Assembly (NCBI GenBank): GCA_018894105.1
Contig: CM032126.1
Coordinates: forward strand, 6,103,001-6,167,000
Source: Jacaranda mimosifolia
Lineage: Eukaryota > Streptophyta > Magnoliopsida > Lamiales > Bignoniaceae
Direction: 5' to 3'
DNA length: 64,000 bases
The notes beneath the pieces are model-generated. The model had not been told where the DNA came from. It saw only the letters and a list, made by a program, of their open reading frames with translations, and made no database searches. Both the position numbers and the translations under genes were made by a program. Positions within the stretch are counted from its first letter, which is position 1, and each line of letters begins with the position of its first letter. Below are positions 53,104-64,000 of this stretch, piece after piece.

Positions 53104-56100
53104 TGGAAAGCTTCAGAAAGGCTTATGGGGTTCTTAAGGACTCCACCAAGGTTGGCCTAGCAAAGGTCAATAGCGAGTTCAAGGTTTGTTTATTGATCAT
53201 TTTTCATTTTCTTTTTTTGGGCATGCAATAAATTGCATTCTTTGGATTTTTTGATCAAGATTTTTGGTGGTTCATTATGGGATTCTTGTATTTGTTTCAT
53301 TTGGGGTCTGAATTTGTATGGTTTTATTGCAAGGTATTGGATATTGCAATTGTCAAGGCCACCAACCATGTTGAATGTCCCCCCAAGGAACGACATGTTA
53401 GAAGTGAGTTTATTTTCATTGATTTTAAGGTTCTATATTTGGTTTATGAAAACCAGAAAATGATGATGGGATTTCTGCAAAATGTCTCTGGTTGAGCCTT
53501 TTTATGTTTGTATATATATCATCCTTTGGGTAAAAGACTAGACCTTGGCTTATTTCCAATCAATTGAATGTTCTCTCTGTCTCCTCATTTTAGAACTCTC
53601 TTGATTTACTTGTCCATTTTTCTGTCAGAAATACTTGCAGCTATATCGATATCATGTCCAAGAGCTGATGTTGGCTATTGCATTCATGCCCTGTCGAAAA
53701 GATTGTCGAAGACACGCAGCTGGATTGTAAAGTCTACATACTTGTTTTCCTTTCATGCTCTTCTTTTCAATTTTTATCTGTATCAATAATAAGATCTCGA
53801 TGTTTAAAAACTCAGACTTCATTAGAACTTTTTACCAATTTGTAATGATGCATTTTTCGGTCGAATTGATGTTGAGTACGTTTTGCCTATATTGTCTTAA
53901 CATACACAATGTAGTTGTAAAAAACCATCATAAATGTACACATGCTTTTTTGGTAATTGTTTTCCAATAATGTGGTTAGAGAAGCATTTAATTGCTGATG
54001 TTTACTTGTACATGCTGATATTTCTATTTGATGACTATCATAACATGGAGATTGAATCTCAGTCGTTTGTGCTAATGACCGAATAATTTCAGGTTGCCGT
54101 AAAGACTTTGATAGTTTTTCATAGGCTATTAAGAGAAGGCGACCCTAGCTTCAGAAATGAGTTAATGCACGTCTCCAGAAGAGGACATATATTTGATATA
54201 TCCTATTTCAAGGATGACTCAAGTCCTCTAGGTATGGGTGCAATATTTTCTTCAATCGATCACTTTAGTCCTTTTTGAGTTTCTAGAGAAGAAAAAGTTC
54301 ACATATAGGACAACATTTTTTAACACTTAGTTTTGGTGCAGCTTGGGATTGCTCTGCTTGGGTCCGAACATACGCACTCTTTATGGAGGAAAGACTTGAA
54401 TGTTTTAGGAACTTGAACTTTGATATAGAGTCAGACAGAGGACCAAAATCAGCTCCTGAAGTATCCAAAGTATGGTTTCTACATTGCAGTTCACTTTTTG
54501 TTTCCACTTAGACCTTTTTAAAGGAGCTAGAGTGCAAATCAAGCGGTATCTATTGTGTCAGGAAAAGAATAAGACCCAAGTGTTGATTACTGAAGAAATG
54601 TTGGGGCAGCTGCCGGCGTTGCAACAACTTCTATATCGCCTAATCTGTTGCCAGGTAATGACTTATAATTCCTTTCATTAACTTGGTAAGCAGGTACCGA
54701 CATTGCATTTTTGAACCCTCAATTCAGTATTTGCTTTAAAGGTTCATTGTTCAAATCTTTCTGTTGTCTCAATAGGATATCTAATTAGTCAAAAATTTTG
54801 CAGCCTGAAGGAGCAGCCTGCTGCAACTTTGTCATCCAGTATGCCTTGGCCCTGGTATGCAAAATACCTACGAAAAAAAGTTTGATCTAAAAAGTTCTGG
54901 TTATGAAGTGTTTCTTTTTCCACCATATGAGTATAGATGGCAAACTAATACATCGCCCCTCCCCCCTAAACAAAAGAGGAAAAATTACCAACTAATACAG
55001 AGGAAGCTTGTTTTGGAAGTGAGTTTGTTGGAACCAACTATAGAGCAATACTTCATTCTTGACCATTAAAATTTTAGCTCGGCACTGACTTGGAAAAGTT
55101 TCAAAAAATATAAACATACAGGGGAAGAGTGGCAAAAAGTAGACTAAAGGGAAATTCTAAAATTTCAAATAGCCAGCCAGTTTATCAGCTTGTATTTGAA
55201 ATAGATATGATGCATATATAACCGGCAGCTAGGCTTGATGCTTTCTCTAGTTTTAAATGTTTGTTCATAAAATGTTTGACCATGTTATCTGGATCTTCTT
55301 GAGAGCCAACTCCCTTGAGTTGACATTGGTACGATTAGCGATGACACAGGTTGTGAAAGAGAGCTTCAAAGTATATTGTGCCATCAACGACAGGATTATT
55401 AATCTCGTAGACATGGTATGATCATCTATTGCACTTTCAAATATCTTCACCTACATTGAAAAATCAACCAAGTTAGAGAGAACTTTTTTTTTCTGCAGTA
55501 TTTTGACATGCCCAAACATGATGCTGTCAGAGCTCTTAATATTTACAAAAAAGCTGGACGGCAGGTCTATATCTTCTTTTTACATGACATAATCAAGAAT
55601 AACTAGCGACGAGTTAATATAGATTATCAATATGCCATAGACTCAATACTGATCTTTCTGTTCGTTTTTTGATCCATGGCTTGTGTTGTAGGCTGATCAT
55701 CTGGCTGATTTTTATGATTTCTGCAAAACTTTGGATCTTGCTCAGACATTTCAATTCCCTACATTGAGACAGGTTTTTCACCTGCATATTTCCAAATCAA
55801 TAATATATGTTCTTGCAGCAGACAGCTTTCATGATTCCTCTTTCTAATTTTTTTTTGAAATCCACAGCCTCCTCCCTCATTTCTTGCAACCATGGAAGAA
55901 TATTTAAAGGAAGCACCTCAGACAGGTTTGGCATCACATAGGAAACCGGTGAGAGATCGCTTACTCATTCTAGGTTTTCCTTATCTTATAGGCTTATTCT
56001 TCGCTATATAAAAAACTCATATTACAGTTCAACTAGTGCCTAAAGCATCTTTTATTTGCTCTTTAAATACGCCTACGGTGGGCATGCTGTTCCCAGTAAA

Positions 56101-58683
56101 CATGACCTGTTATACCTTTCAGCTGCATTTTTATGTGAGACTATATAACTATCAGTTTACTAAATGCTTCCAGTCTTTGATTCCGAAATAGTTCTACGAC
56201 TGGCCTGACAAAAACTCTCCATCTACAATTCATCAGTATGCATGCGACATTTCTTTCTTTGTAGTCTGATTCATGAGAGTCTCTTATCTATCTCTGAATC
56301 TGGGCTAAACCATTTTTTTTTCCATGTAGTATATGTCTAAAACTTCTGTTTTTGATTCATTTCACACAAAAATAAATGTGACGTAAAGGGAACTTAATTA
56401 ATCTAACAAGAAATGAAAAGCAGGCATCGATTATTATGCTTTTTTGTAAAATCATAGCATTTTGATAGATATTTTTCTAGTATATGTTACATCAACTTGA
56501 TGGCAGCTATTGGAGAATATGTTCTTGGGTAGTCTACGGACTTCTCTTGGTGTTAACATTTGATCAAATCCTCTGCAGTTTGTTTACATCCGCACTGTTC
56601 TCCAGCATACATTATTCGTTATGCACGTAAGCAATATCACTATTCAAAAGCTAAGTCAGTCACTTGGATGCATAATTGAGTCTATTTATCATCTTATGAG
56701 TATGTTGTTATGTATTTTAGACTCTTAAAATTCTCTTTATTTTCAATAAGCTTGAAGGATTAAGTTTAAGGACCCTCAATACATTTCTTGCTTTTGCTGC
56801 TTTTGAATCCACATGTGCTAATTACAGTTTCTAAATGTTTTCCCATCAGTTCTTCCTTAATGACTCGGTTCATCTTTTTAGATATCAACTGCTTCATGTC
56901 TGATGGAAGATTAAATGCCTTCTCTAATTTGACCTTTGACTGTTCCTAATTTTTTCTCACTGAAAAGGGACATATTCCAGAGTTTATGCCAGAAATATAA
57001 CTTTTCTAACATTAAGAGAGCACTGTATGCCTTTTTTTTTTCTATCTCATTCTTTTACCTTTTTGTTGAGCGTAATCTGCGGCATATAAGTTTTTCATCT
57101 GAGCACTAGTTCAACTTCCAGCACTTGCCTCTTATTTTCATGCCATTTTTCTGAATATTTTTGAACAATTACCATTGTTATAGGAGACCAAAGAAGAACC
57201 AAAGAAACGTGAAGAGCCAGCTCCAGAAGAAAAAGAAAAACAAGTCAAAGAGGAACCTGTCTCTAAGATTAAAGAAGTTAATCCACCACCAGTGCCTGAT
57301 GAAGAGCCTATTGATCTGCTTGTAAGCTTTCCTCTTCTACATCCTATTTTTTCATTCCTATGCTCTACTAGGGTGGTTTCTGAGGTTTACATTTTCCACG
57401 GAAATCTTCTGCAGGGTTTGAACAACGTAGACCCAAAAGCTGCCCAATTAGAGGAAAGCAACACATTGGCCCTTGCAATTGTTCAACCTGGTAAGTAAAC
57501 CTGGCAATTGCAACGCACTGGAAATGTTCAGTTGTATTAAAAAACAATGAAATTCTTTTGCAGGCAATGATCCGTCACCAACTAATAATGCATTGGATGA
57601 AATTGGAAAGACTTCTGGGTGGGAGTTGGCACTAGTAACGGTACCAAGCAACACCAATAATCCCCAAGTGGCAGAACCCAAAATGGTTTGTCCTCTTATT
57701 TGAGCTTTTAACTTCTATATATTGCATATGATTCTTCCATTAATTTACCAGAAGTATAAAAGTTTGCCTCATATATTTTTGTAAGCAGCATCCATCTGAT
57801 GTAATATCTTCACTTCACTCTCAATTGAGCCCTGCTTCTGCATTGACTAAATGTTGAGGTTGTCTTGTGGATTCTGTGTTTCATGGCATATATCTTGGAT
57901 GGTCGATTTATGGACAGTTTTTCTTAGGTTAGTGGACAAGGAAATGCATATGTCCCATCCATTTTTCATGATCAATTTTGTTTCGAGCAAAGGAACAGGT
58001 TGAAGAATGAATGCTTTCTTAGTAGGAATGCAAAAATCCAGTTCTTTATATAGCATAACTTAACTGAAGTTTCTTAAGAACATTCATTCGAGCCAAAGCC
58101 AACATATATGGAATGAGCATAAAATAAAACTCTTTTTCTTGTATCCAAATCCATGTGGTGTGGATTCTATGTTTCATGGCAAGTATCTCGGATCAAATTA
58201 TGGACAGTTTATCTTACATATGTTTCATCTGTTTTCCATGACCAATTCATATTCCTGCTATGACACAACATATATACTCATCCATTTTAGCGTTTGTATC
58301 AGGCCGGAGGTTTTGACAAGTCGTTACTTGATAGCTTATATGAAGATGATGCTGCCCGGAGACAACTGCAGCTGCACAGCGCTGGCTATAGCACCAGCTA
58401 TGGTTATGAAATGATGGCACAAAATGTATTTGATCAACGTGACCCGTTTGCCAACTATGCAGCTCCAACAAATGTAAACATGGCGATGATGTCCCAGCAA
58501 CAGCAGATGATGATGCAGCATCAGCAGCAACAGAATATGATGATGATGATGGTGCCCCATTATCCATATGCAGCTCAGTATTCTCAACAACAAATGCCGC
58601 AGATGTCTACAAATCCATTTGGTGATCCTTTTAGCTATCCTCAGAGTCCTATGCCACCACATGGAAATCATACGTTACTTTAG
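53103..58683 (+). CDS. PICALM1: ANTH-domain clathrin assembly protein, PICALM1 type
   Basis: Fifteen exons: 53103-53183, 53334-53403, 53629-53726, 54093-54231, 54342-54469, 54562-54654, 54804-54854, 55350-55415, 55499-55564, 55692-55772, 55868-55948, 57184-57321, 57415-57490, 57564-57685 and 58291-58683. All are in phase and give 560 residues. Residues ~25-290 form an ANTH domain. It contains the phosphoinositide-binding signature K-x9-K-x-R-H at K35, K45, R47 and H48. An acidic/basic Glu-Lys-rich linker follows, then LDSLYEDD. The Gln/Met-rich tail has DPF (481-483), NPF (538-540) and DPF (542-544), motifs that bind endocytic EH- and appendage-type domains. Layout, length and the MESFRKAYG start match Arabidopsis At2g01600/At1g14910. 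The protein links PIP2-containing membrane, cargo SNAREs and clathrin at the plasma membrane or TGN (known for the family). Confidence 0.93.
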
Positions 58684-59355
58684 ACATTGTTATAGGTGCA
58701 AATGAATCGAACTTACTTACACGAAAACAAATATACATATATATGAATAAATAAATAAATATGTATATGTATATGATATTTAAATAGTATTGTTACCCTT
58801 TCATCATCATTATTATTACACGTACACTGTAGTTTCACACATTTTTTCAATAATAATTGTAAATAAATCTCATTGTCTAACTCTTTTTTTACTAGTATTG
58901 ATAAGAAATGAAGTATTTAATGCATAGAAATATAAAAATTAAAAGGTTTGCGAGCTTTGAACCACTACATTTGAACTCAAACACAACTCAAAAAACTTAG
59001 ATTGAGCTTTAATCAAGCGATTTAACACACGTTTTATGTATTAAGTTTTCTTGATTATTTATTATTCTACTTCCATTTAATGTGGTTAGCATGTCATATT
59101 CAAAGAACTCTGAGGTTGCCATTTAAGTTGGCGTATAAATGGAGCCAAAAATTATAATCCTGGGCATGAGGTTGAATACTTGTAAAATATGAAAAGTAAT
59201 TACAAAATTTTTAACTTTAATAAATATAAATGTGTAATATAGTCTTATATAAAATTGAAGCAGGAGCCAAAAATTTATCCATCTATCTAGTTATGAAGTA
59301 GATTAGCAACGACTCTTCCAATACAAAAATAATTATGAATCATGTAGTTTCCTGT
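58684..59355 (+). other. 3'UTR of the PICALM gene and spacer
   Basis: Overlapping AATAAA signals lie in GAATAAATAAATAAAT (58745-58760), with another at ~58862. Beyond these the DNA is AT-rich without a gene. Confidence 0.5.
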
Positions 59356-61139
59356 TAGGGGTGTACATTTATTTAAACCAACTGAATCAAACTTTCGGTT
59401 CGATTAGCCGAAAAATTTGATATTCCAAAGTGCAAAATTGAAAATCGAACCAAATCGTGATCGGTTTGGTTTCAACCGAAATTGAACAATTCAAAAATTG
59501 GTTCGGTTTTAAATGAACCAAAAACCGGTTCAAGCCCCTCCCAAATTTTTTTTTCATTCTAAAAGGGATATCACATTTTGCTAATATGATGGAGAAAATG
59601 AACTATTCTACTTCTTGAAAATTATGATAAGACTCATAAATTTTTTTTAATTAGATTACTTATTTTTTTGGTGCTAAAAAGTGTGATAAAAGTTTGCTTG
59701 ATAAAAAATATTTGGTTTTAGGTAGAAAATTTGAATTGAATTAATTATTTTTTTGGTGCCAAAAAGTTTGTGTTATGACAAATTTAAATTGAATAAATAT
59801 TTGGTACAAACATGTTTGGTAAAATGAATTTTGATATATTTTGTAATAAGATGATAGAGTCAATTTCATTTTAAAAATAATGATAATATAATTTTATTTT
59901 CTCTTCTCTTTCTCCAATTTTACCTTTTTTTCCCTCAATTATTTCATCTTATTAAAAACTTTTTTTTTATTTATCCCAAAAACTTAAAAGTCCATTAACA
60001 TTTATATTATTTAAAAATTATATTTATTTATCTTAAACTTAAAAAATTAATAAAAAAATATGAAATTTACTAAAGCTACTAGCACATAATAAAAGATATT
60101 TCACACTTATATTATTTAGACCTGGCAAAATTCTACCCGTACCCGTGGGTACCCGCGGGTACCCAAAAAATTACAGGTAATGGGTCTTATTTTTTCAACC
60201 CAAAAAATTACGGGTAATTTTACCCGTACCCAATTTACCCGCCGCTTTTTGGCCCGGCCCGCAGGTACCGGCGGGTTACCCGTATTTATAAATATATTTT
60301 TTTATTATTTTATATAATATATATATAGATATATTTACATATAAATATTTTATATTTATAACAAATTAAATTAAAAATTATATCATAAAATAAAATTCTA
60401 AATAACAAAAATCCCTTCCCAAAAACATGGATGCAACATCTTCTTCTACAAGGACAACAATGTTCGACTGATATTTAAATTTTCAATTCAAAAAACTTTT
60501 GGCATGTAATGGATTTAAATTTGAACTTTTGAATGTCATCTACTTTAAATTTGGTAAACTTTGAATATTTAAGATGTAAGTTTTAAACTACAATATTATT
60601 AATGTGCTTAAGGTATTTGTTCAATTTAATGTTTGAAATTTTTAGTTTTTTTTCGCTGTTTGAGTTTTATTTAGTTAAAATTTGAGCAACATCATATAAG
60701 TCACAAGTTGGATATTAATTTACCTCTAAATATAAAATAAAATAAAATAAAATAAAAAATTGGGTACCCACGGGTTACCCGTTACCCGTGAGGATGGGTA
60801 ACGGGTCCCCTACTTCATACCCAATAAAAAATGGGTAAATTTACCCAACCCGTTGTTACCCGTGATTGGGTTACCCACGGGTACCCAATTGCCAGGTCTA
60901 ATATTATTGATGTAGACACTTGAATGATAATGTCTAAAAAAAATAAAATAAAAGGACCAAACTTGTTTTCAGTTCGATTAACCAAACCAAAATATTTTTT
61001 TTGGGTTTTGGTTAACCAAATAAAAAAAAATCAGACTAAACCAAAAATCGAGCTGAACCAAACATACTTTGGTTCGATTTTTTCGATTTTTGGTCGGTTC
61101 GATCTGTTTTGATTCTTTTTTTTTTTTTGCACTCCCCTA
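59356..61139. mobile_element. hAT-like non-autonomous element, outer copy
   Basis: It begins TAGGGGTGTAC and ends GCACTCCCCTA, a short inverted repeat. The flanks TTTCCTGT (59348-59355) and GTTCCTGT (61140-61147) match at 7 of 8 bases, an 8-bp hAT-type duplication. Subterminal GGTTCGGTTTT/AACCGAA-type motifs recur at both ends (59392-59530 and 60965-61110). There is no transposase ORF. Another element is inserted in its middle. Confidence 0.75.
60117..60900. mobile_element. hAT-like non-autonomous element, nested inner copy
   Basis: Tips are TAGACCTGGCAAAAT at the left and, reverse complemented, TAGACCTGGCAATTG at the right. Perfect 8-bp duplications ATATTATT lie at 60109-60116 and 60901-60908. 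Both subterminal regions are packed with ACCCGT/GGGTACCC repeats (60139-60290 and 60760-60890). The interior is AT-rich without an ORF. It interrupts the element at 59356-61139 and so inserted later. Confidence 0.85.
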
Positions 61140-61147
61140 GTTCCTGT

Positions 61148-62220
61148 AGGTTAGCACCTTTTTCAAGAAAGTATAGAATAAGAGGAATATTTAAATAAAT
61201 TTGTTTTAGATCATAATCACTTTTTTAAAATTTTCTTATATTATTTTCTAGATCAAATATTAATTGCAACAATTAGTTAGTCAACTAGATATTCCCAAAA
61301 TGAAAGTGCAGTACAAGGCGTAGTTGCATCAATCATTATAGAAGATTTATGTTAAGAAGTAACTGTGTGAAAGCAAGCTCTCTCTGTTACTACTTATGTT
61401 AAATATGCCCAATCAATATGTTTCCACTTCCTGTTAGGCTGTGTTACGCCCTAAAACATTCATACCCACACATCCTATTCAAGTCTCTAACTCTACAAAT
61501 TATATAGTGTGTAACAATTCACCATATTTACTATGTTTGCTTTTAATTCTTACAGATCTGAAAATCTGTTCGCATTTGTTTCTGTTTATATTATCAGAAA
61601 ACAATCACATTTTCAAAGTTTACATCCCAAATTTTTACCATATTTTTCAAAAGTTTACAACTCATTTTTAAAAAATTACTATTTATTTCGTGTATAAGAT
61701 AAATAAACTAAATTTTTTTTCCCAAGATAAAATATTAAATTAGTCTATGAACTCGATTCATCAAGCCTTGAAATTCAGCCATTTCAAACATATTTTTACT
61801 ATTCTCACATTTCTTAGATAAATTTTTCAAAATATTTTCAAATAATATTTTCTAAAATGAAAACAAAAATGAAAATTAATCCAAACAAAAACTTTATATT
61901 TCCTTTAATTTTGAAATTCAGCATATATAAAATGGATTATTGATTCCTGCTGTCCAAAAATCCCTTTTGCATTCTGATTTCCTCGATATTAAAACCCCAA
62001 AATGAAAAATAAAAAAATAAGTATGAATTAAATGTGAGATTAGTGTTAAATTCTTATTCCTCTGGGAAGAGACGGATTATCATCCAAGAAGCAAGGTGAA
62101 CCCGACAAACCGTAAAAGGATCGGGCGAAACCCACCGGTGGCCATCCTATGAACCTTCCTTCGTCTTCGTCCACATTCCATTTCATTACATAAACAACAC
62201 GCACTACACACTCTTTTATC
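61148..62220. other. AT-rich intergenic DNA and promoter of the next gene
   Basis: No gene is seen. A GC-richer segment from ~62080 and a pyrimidine-rich stretch at ~62205-62265 mark the leader of the gene starting at 62275. Confidence 0.5.
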
Positions 62221-62274
62221 CGTTGATTTTTGTAATTATATCCGTTTATTTCTCTCTCTTGATTTCATCATCAG

Positions 62275-62890
62275 ATGGCCATGTCTCGAATTCTCTCCCA
62301 ATCCCTGCCACGAGCCTTTCTCCGCCTGCCAATACCCCTAATCAGCCACCACCGCAACCGCTCCAACAAGACCCACAACGCTCAGGTTATTGAAGTGGAG
62401 ATCGATCAGGCCTCTTCGTCGCAGATCGATTCACCGGAGGCATCCGCTGAGGTCATCGCCCTCGGCATCAGGAAGCTCGAGGACGCCATCCACGGCATCA
62501 TTGTGCGTCGTTCCGCACCAGATTGGCTCCCTTTCCTCCCCGGATACTCCTATTGGGTCCCACCCCGCGCATCCGCTATTCGCGCCCACCACCCTGCCCG
62601 CAGCATGATTGAGGTCGTCGGCAAATTAACTTCGTCGGGGACGGAGAGGAATCTGGGCTTACCGCTGGATTTGTCGGCGGAGGAAGAACATGTGGCCTTT
62701 ACGTCTGCCAAAGCTTGGCCTTCCACAGCTTTTTATATGGAAGGTAATCGAGTAATCCTCTGTGTGTGTGTGTGTGTGTGTGTCTGTATTTTCCGTTTGG
62801 ATTGAAATGGATGAATGAGCATTGAATGATGATTTTCAAAGGTAGTCCTGATTTAAACGTTTTTCAGATCCAGAGGCGTATAAGAGGTGA
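62275..62890 (+). CDS. Small plant protein of unknown function, probably organelle-targeted
   Basis: Exon 1 (62275-62743) ends at GAAG|GTAATC. A proposed 23-bp terminal exon (62868-62890, after TTTTTCAG) completes a 163-residue protein ending EDPEAYKR. A second Met at 62281 could also start it. The first ~35 residues are rich in Arg, Ser and Leu with few acids, like a mitochondrial or plastid presequence. The core has LRxLEDAIHGIIV-type and SAPDWLPFLPGYSYWVPP segments and then AWPSTAFYMEG. I recall these from uncharacterised plant proteins but know no function for them. If the small exon is wrong, the gene continues beyond the window or stops shortly after residue 156. A (GT)n run starts about 17 bases after the donor. 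Confidence 0.7.
62760..62783 (+). repeat. (GT)n microsatellite next to a splice donor
   Basis: A GT dinucleotide run begins about 17 bases downstream of the donor at 62744. Confidence 0.9.
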
Positions 62891-64000
62891 ACTTGACAAT
62901 AGAGTTAATTATCTACTTAACAATTGTTTCAAAAAAGAATTCAGAATTTCAATTTTCCTTGGTTTAATTGGGTAGGTTTGGGGGGAATCGTAGTTCATTG
63001 TATAATATAAGAGTTGCATTTCTCTCAATTAAATTGGATTGACAAGAATTACAGTTCTCTCAATTATTTGCAGTGATCTGAAATTAGTTGTTCATATTTT
63101 GGATTAGAAACAAAAAGGTCATTTTTTTTTTAAATAATTATTATGATAACTGATAAGCTGGTGTTCTATCGTGGGAGGTTTCAATTCACTGCAAAAAGAC
63201 ATTTATCAGGATACCTTTTATCCTAGAGTAGGAAAGGCCTACAGACCACCAGCACATATTCAACAAAGATTGGATGAGGATGTTGATTAGCAAAGGATGG
63301 ACAAGAAGAGGGCAGTTGATCGGTTGATCTTTAAATTATTTTTCAATATCCAAAAAAAAAAAAACATATAGTAGTAGTAGATATACGATTATCTTCTTTG
63401 CACTTTTCTTACGAAAACAAAGGAAAATATTATATTTCTTCACCAAAATACGAGGTCCAACCATAGCACAAGAGGTTTGACAGTTTGGTATACTATGATT
63501 GTAGGACGTTTGTTGTCAAGTAGCCTGTCTGTTGACTTGACTGAATTACTAAAAACCACTTGGAATAATCCAAAACTGCATAGTCTTAGAAGGACAAACT
63601 AACACTAATTATTCAGGCTCCCATGTAAGATTCCTAACATCCAAATCATGCCAAATCAAAACTTGAGCTTTCCAAGCATCATTGTCTTCTCTTTTATAAA
63701 CCTTCACAGGTTGTTGCCATTTGGTTCTGTGATGTGTACTGAACTTTAAAAATTTAATTGTGTGGAATGTTTTCCGGAAGATCTTCATGTTCGCACAGTT
63801 CTGAAACTATGCATGTTGTATGGTGGCAACTGGCAAGATATTAGATAATGGATCCATGCTTATGAAGATATCAAGGGGCAACGTGCAATTAGGTTTTGTC
63901 TCTTGGGTTAAGTTCAATATTTCTTTTACCCCCCCCCCCCCCCCCAACCCCAACCCAAAAAAATAAATAAATAAAAAAAAAGAAATCCCTGTGTATGTAT
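62891..64000. other. Downstream spacer with C17 tract
   Basis: No gene is recognised up to the window edge. A C17 tract lies at 63929-63945, followed by A-rich sequence. Confidence 0.5.

Noticed and set aside
58247..58671. Minus-strand 106- and 111-codon frames rich in His/Leu/Ser
   Set aside because: They are reverse translations of the Gln/Met repeat in the last PICALM exon.
61435..61960. Possible further MITE starting TTAGGCTGTGTTACGCC
   Set aside because: No matching inverted terminus or target duplication could be found.
63150..63365. SINE- or retrogene-like segment ending in A12
   Set aside because: GGTTTCAATTC is only a weak B box, and no A box, second copy or target duplication was seen.

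Overview
The window is nuclear DNA from a flowering plant, most likely a eudicot. It is AT-rich and gene-sparse. Genes have many short exons with GT-AG introns and long pyrimidine-rich 5' leaders. Microsatellites, homopolymer runs and small non-autonomous transposons fill the spacers. I cannot fix the family from sequence alone. All gene models were built by reading splice sites and reading frames by hand. Similarity statements rest on remembered protein families, not on searches.

Layout: (1) 1-5.1 kb: a minus-strand CIA2/CIL-like CCT-domain gene. Its last CCT block is missing, and the DNA beyond exon 2 carries a Mutator-like element with long terminal inverted repeats and a Tourist-like MITE. 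A hAT-like MITE lies in its upstream region. (2) 5.1-20.2 kb: about 15 kb without a convincing gene, holding a Harbinger-like element, other MITE-like pieces, at least four SINE-like elements, poly-C tracts and one coding-like relic. (3) 20.2-25.5 kb, plus strand: a SHOU4/SHOU4L-like two-TM protein with a 5'UTR intron and a uORF. (4) 26.2-28.4 kb: two ~1.1 kb transposon-like units in direct tandem. (5) 28.8-33.9 kb, plus: a PEPPER-like protein with three KH domains. (6) 35.4-39.7 kb, plus: TAD2, the tRNA adenosine-34 deaminase catalytic subunit. (7) 42.8-50.6 kb, plus: a PHD-finger protein with what looks like a divergent CW zinc finger. (8) 53.1-58.7 kb, plus: a PICALM1-type ANTH clathrin-assembly protein in 15 coding exons, with overlapping uORFs. 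(9) 59.36-61.14 kb: one hAT-like element nested inside another, each with recognisable 8-bp target duplications. (10) 62.3-62.9 kb, plus: a small plant protein of unknown function with an organelle-type N-terminus.

The genes are independent housekeeping or regulatory loci, not a cluster. They cover control of plastid protein import and translation, cellulose synthase trafficking, RNA binding, tRNA wobble editing, chromatin reading and endocytosis. I found no CRISPR array, operon, viral insertion or genuine tRNA/rRNA gene. The most interesting items are the divergent CW module of the PHD protein, the CCT gene lacking its end, the uORFs (one with a TAATG stop/start overlap), a cryptic 48-bp cassette exon in the clathrin-adaptor gene, and the nested or tandem transposon structures.
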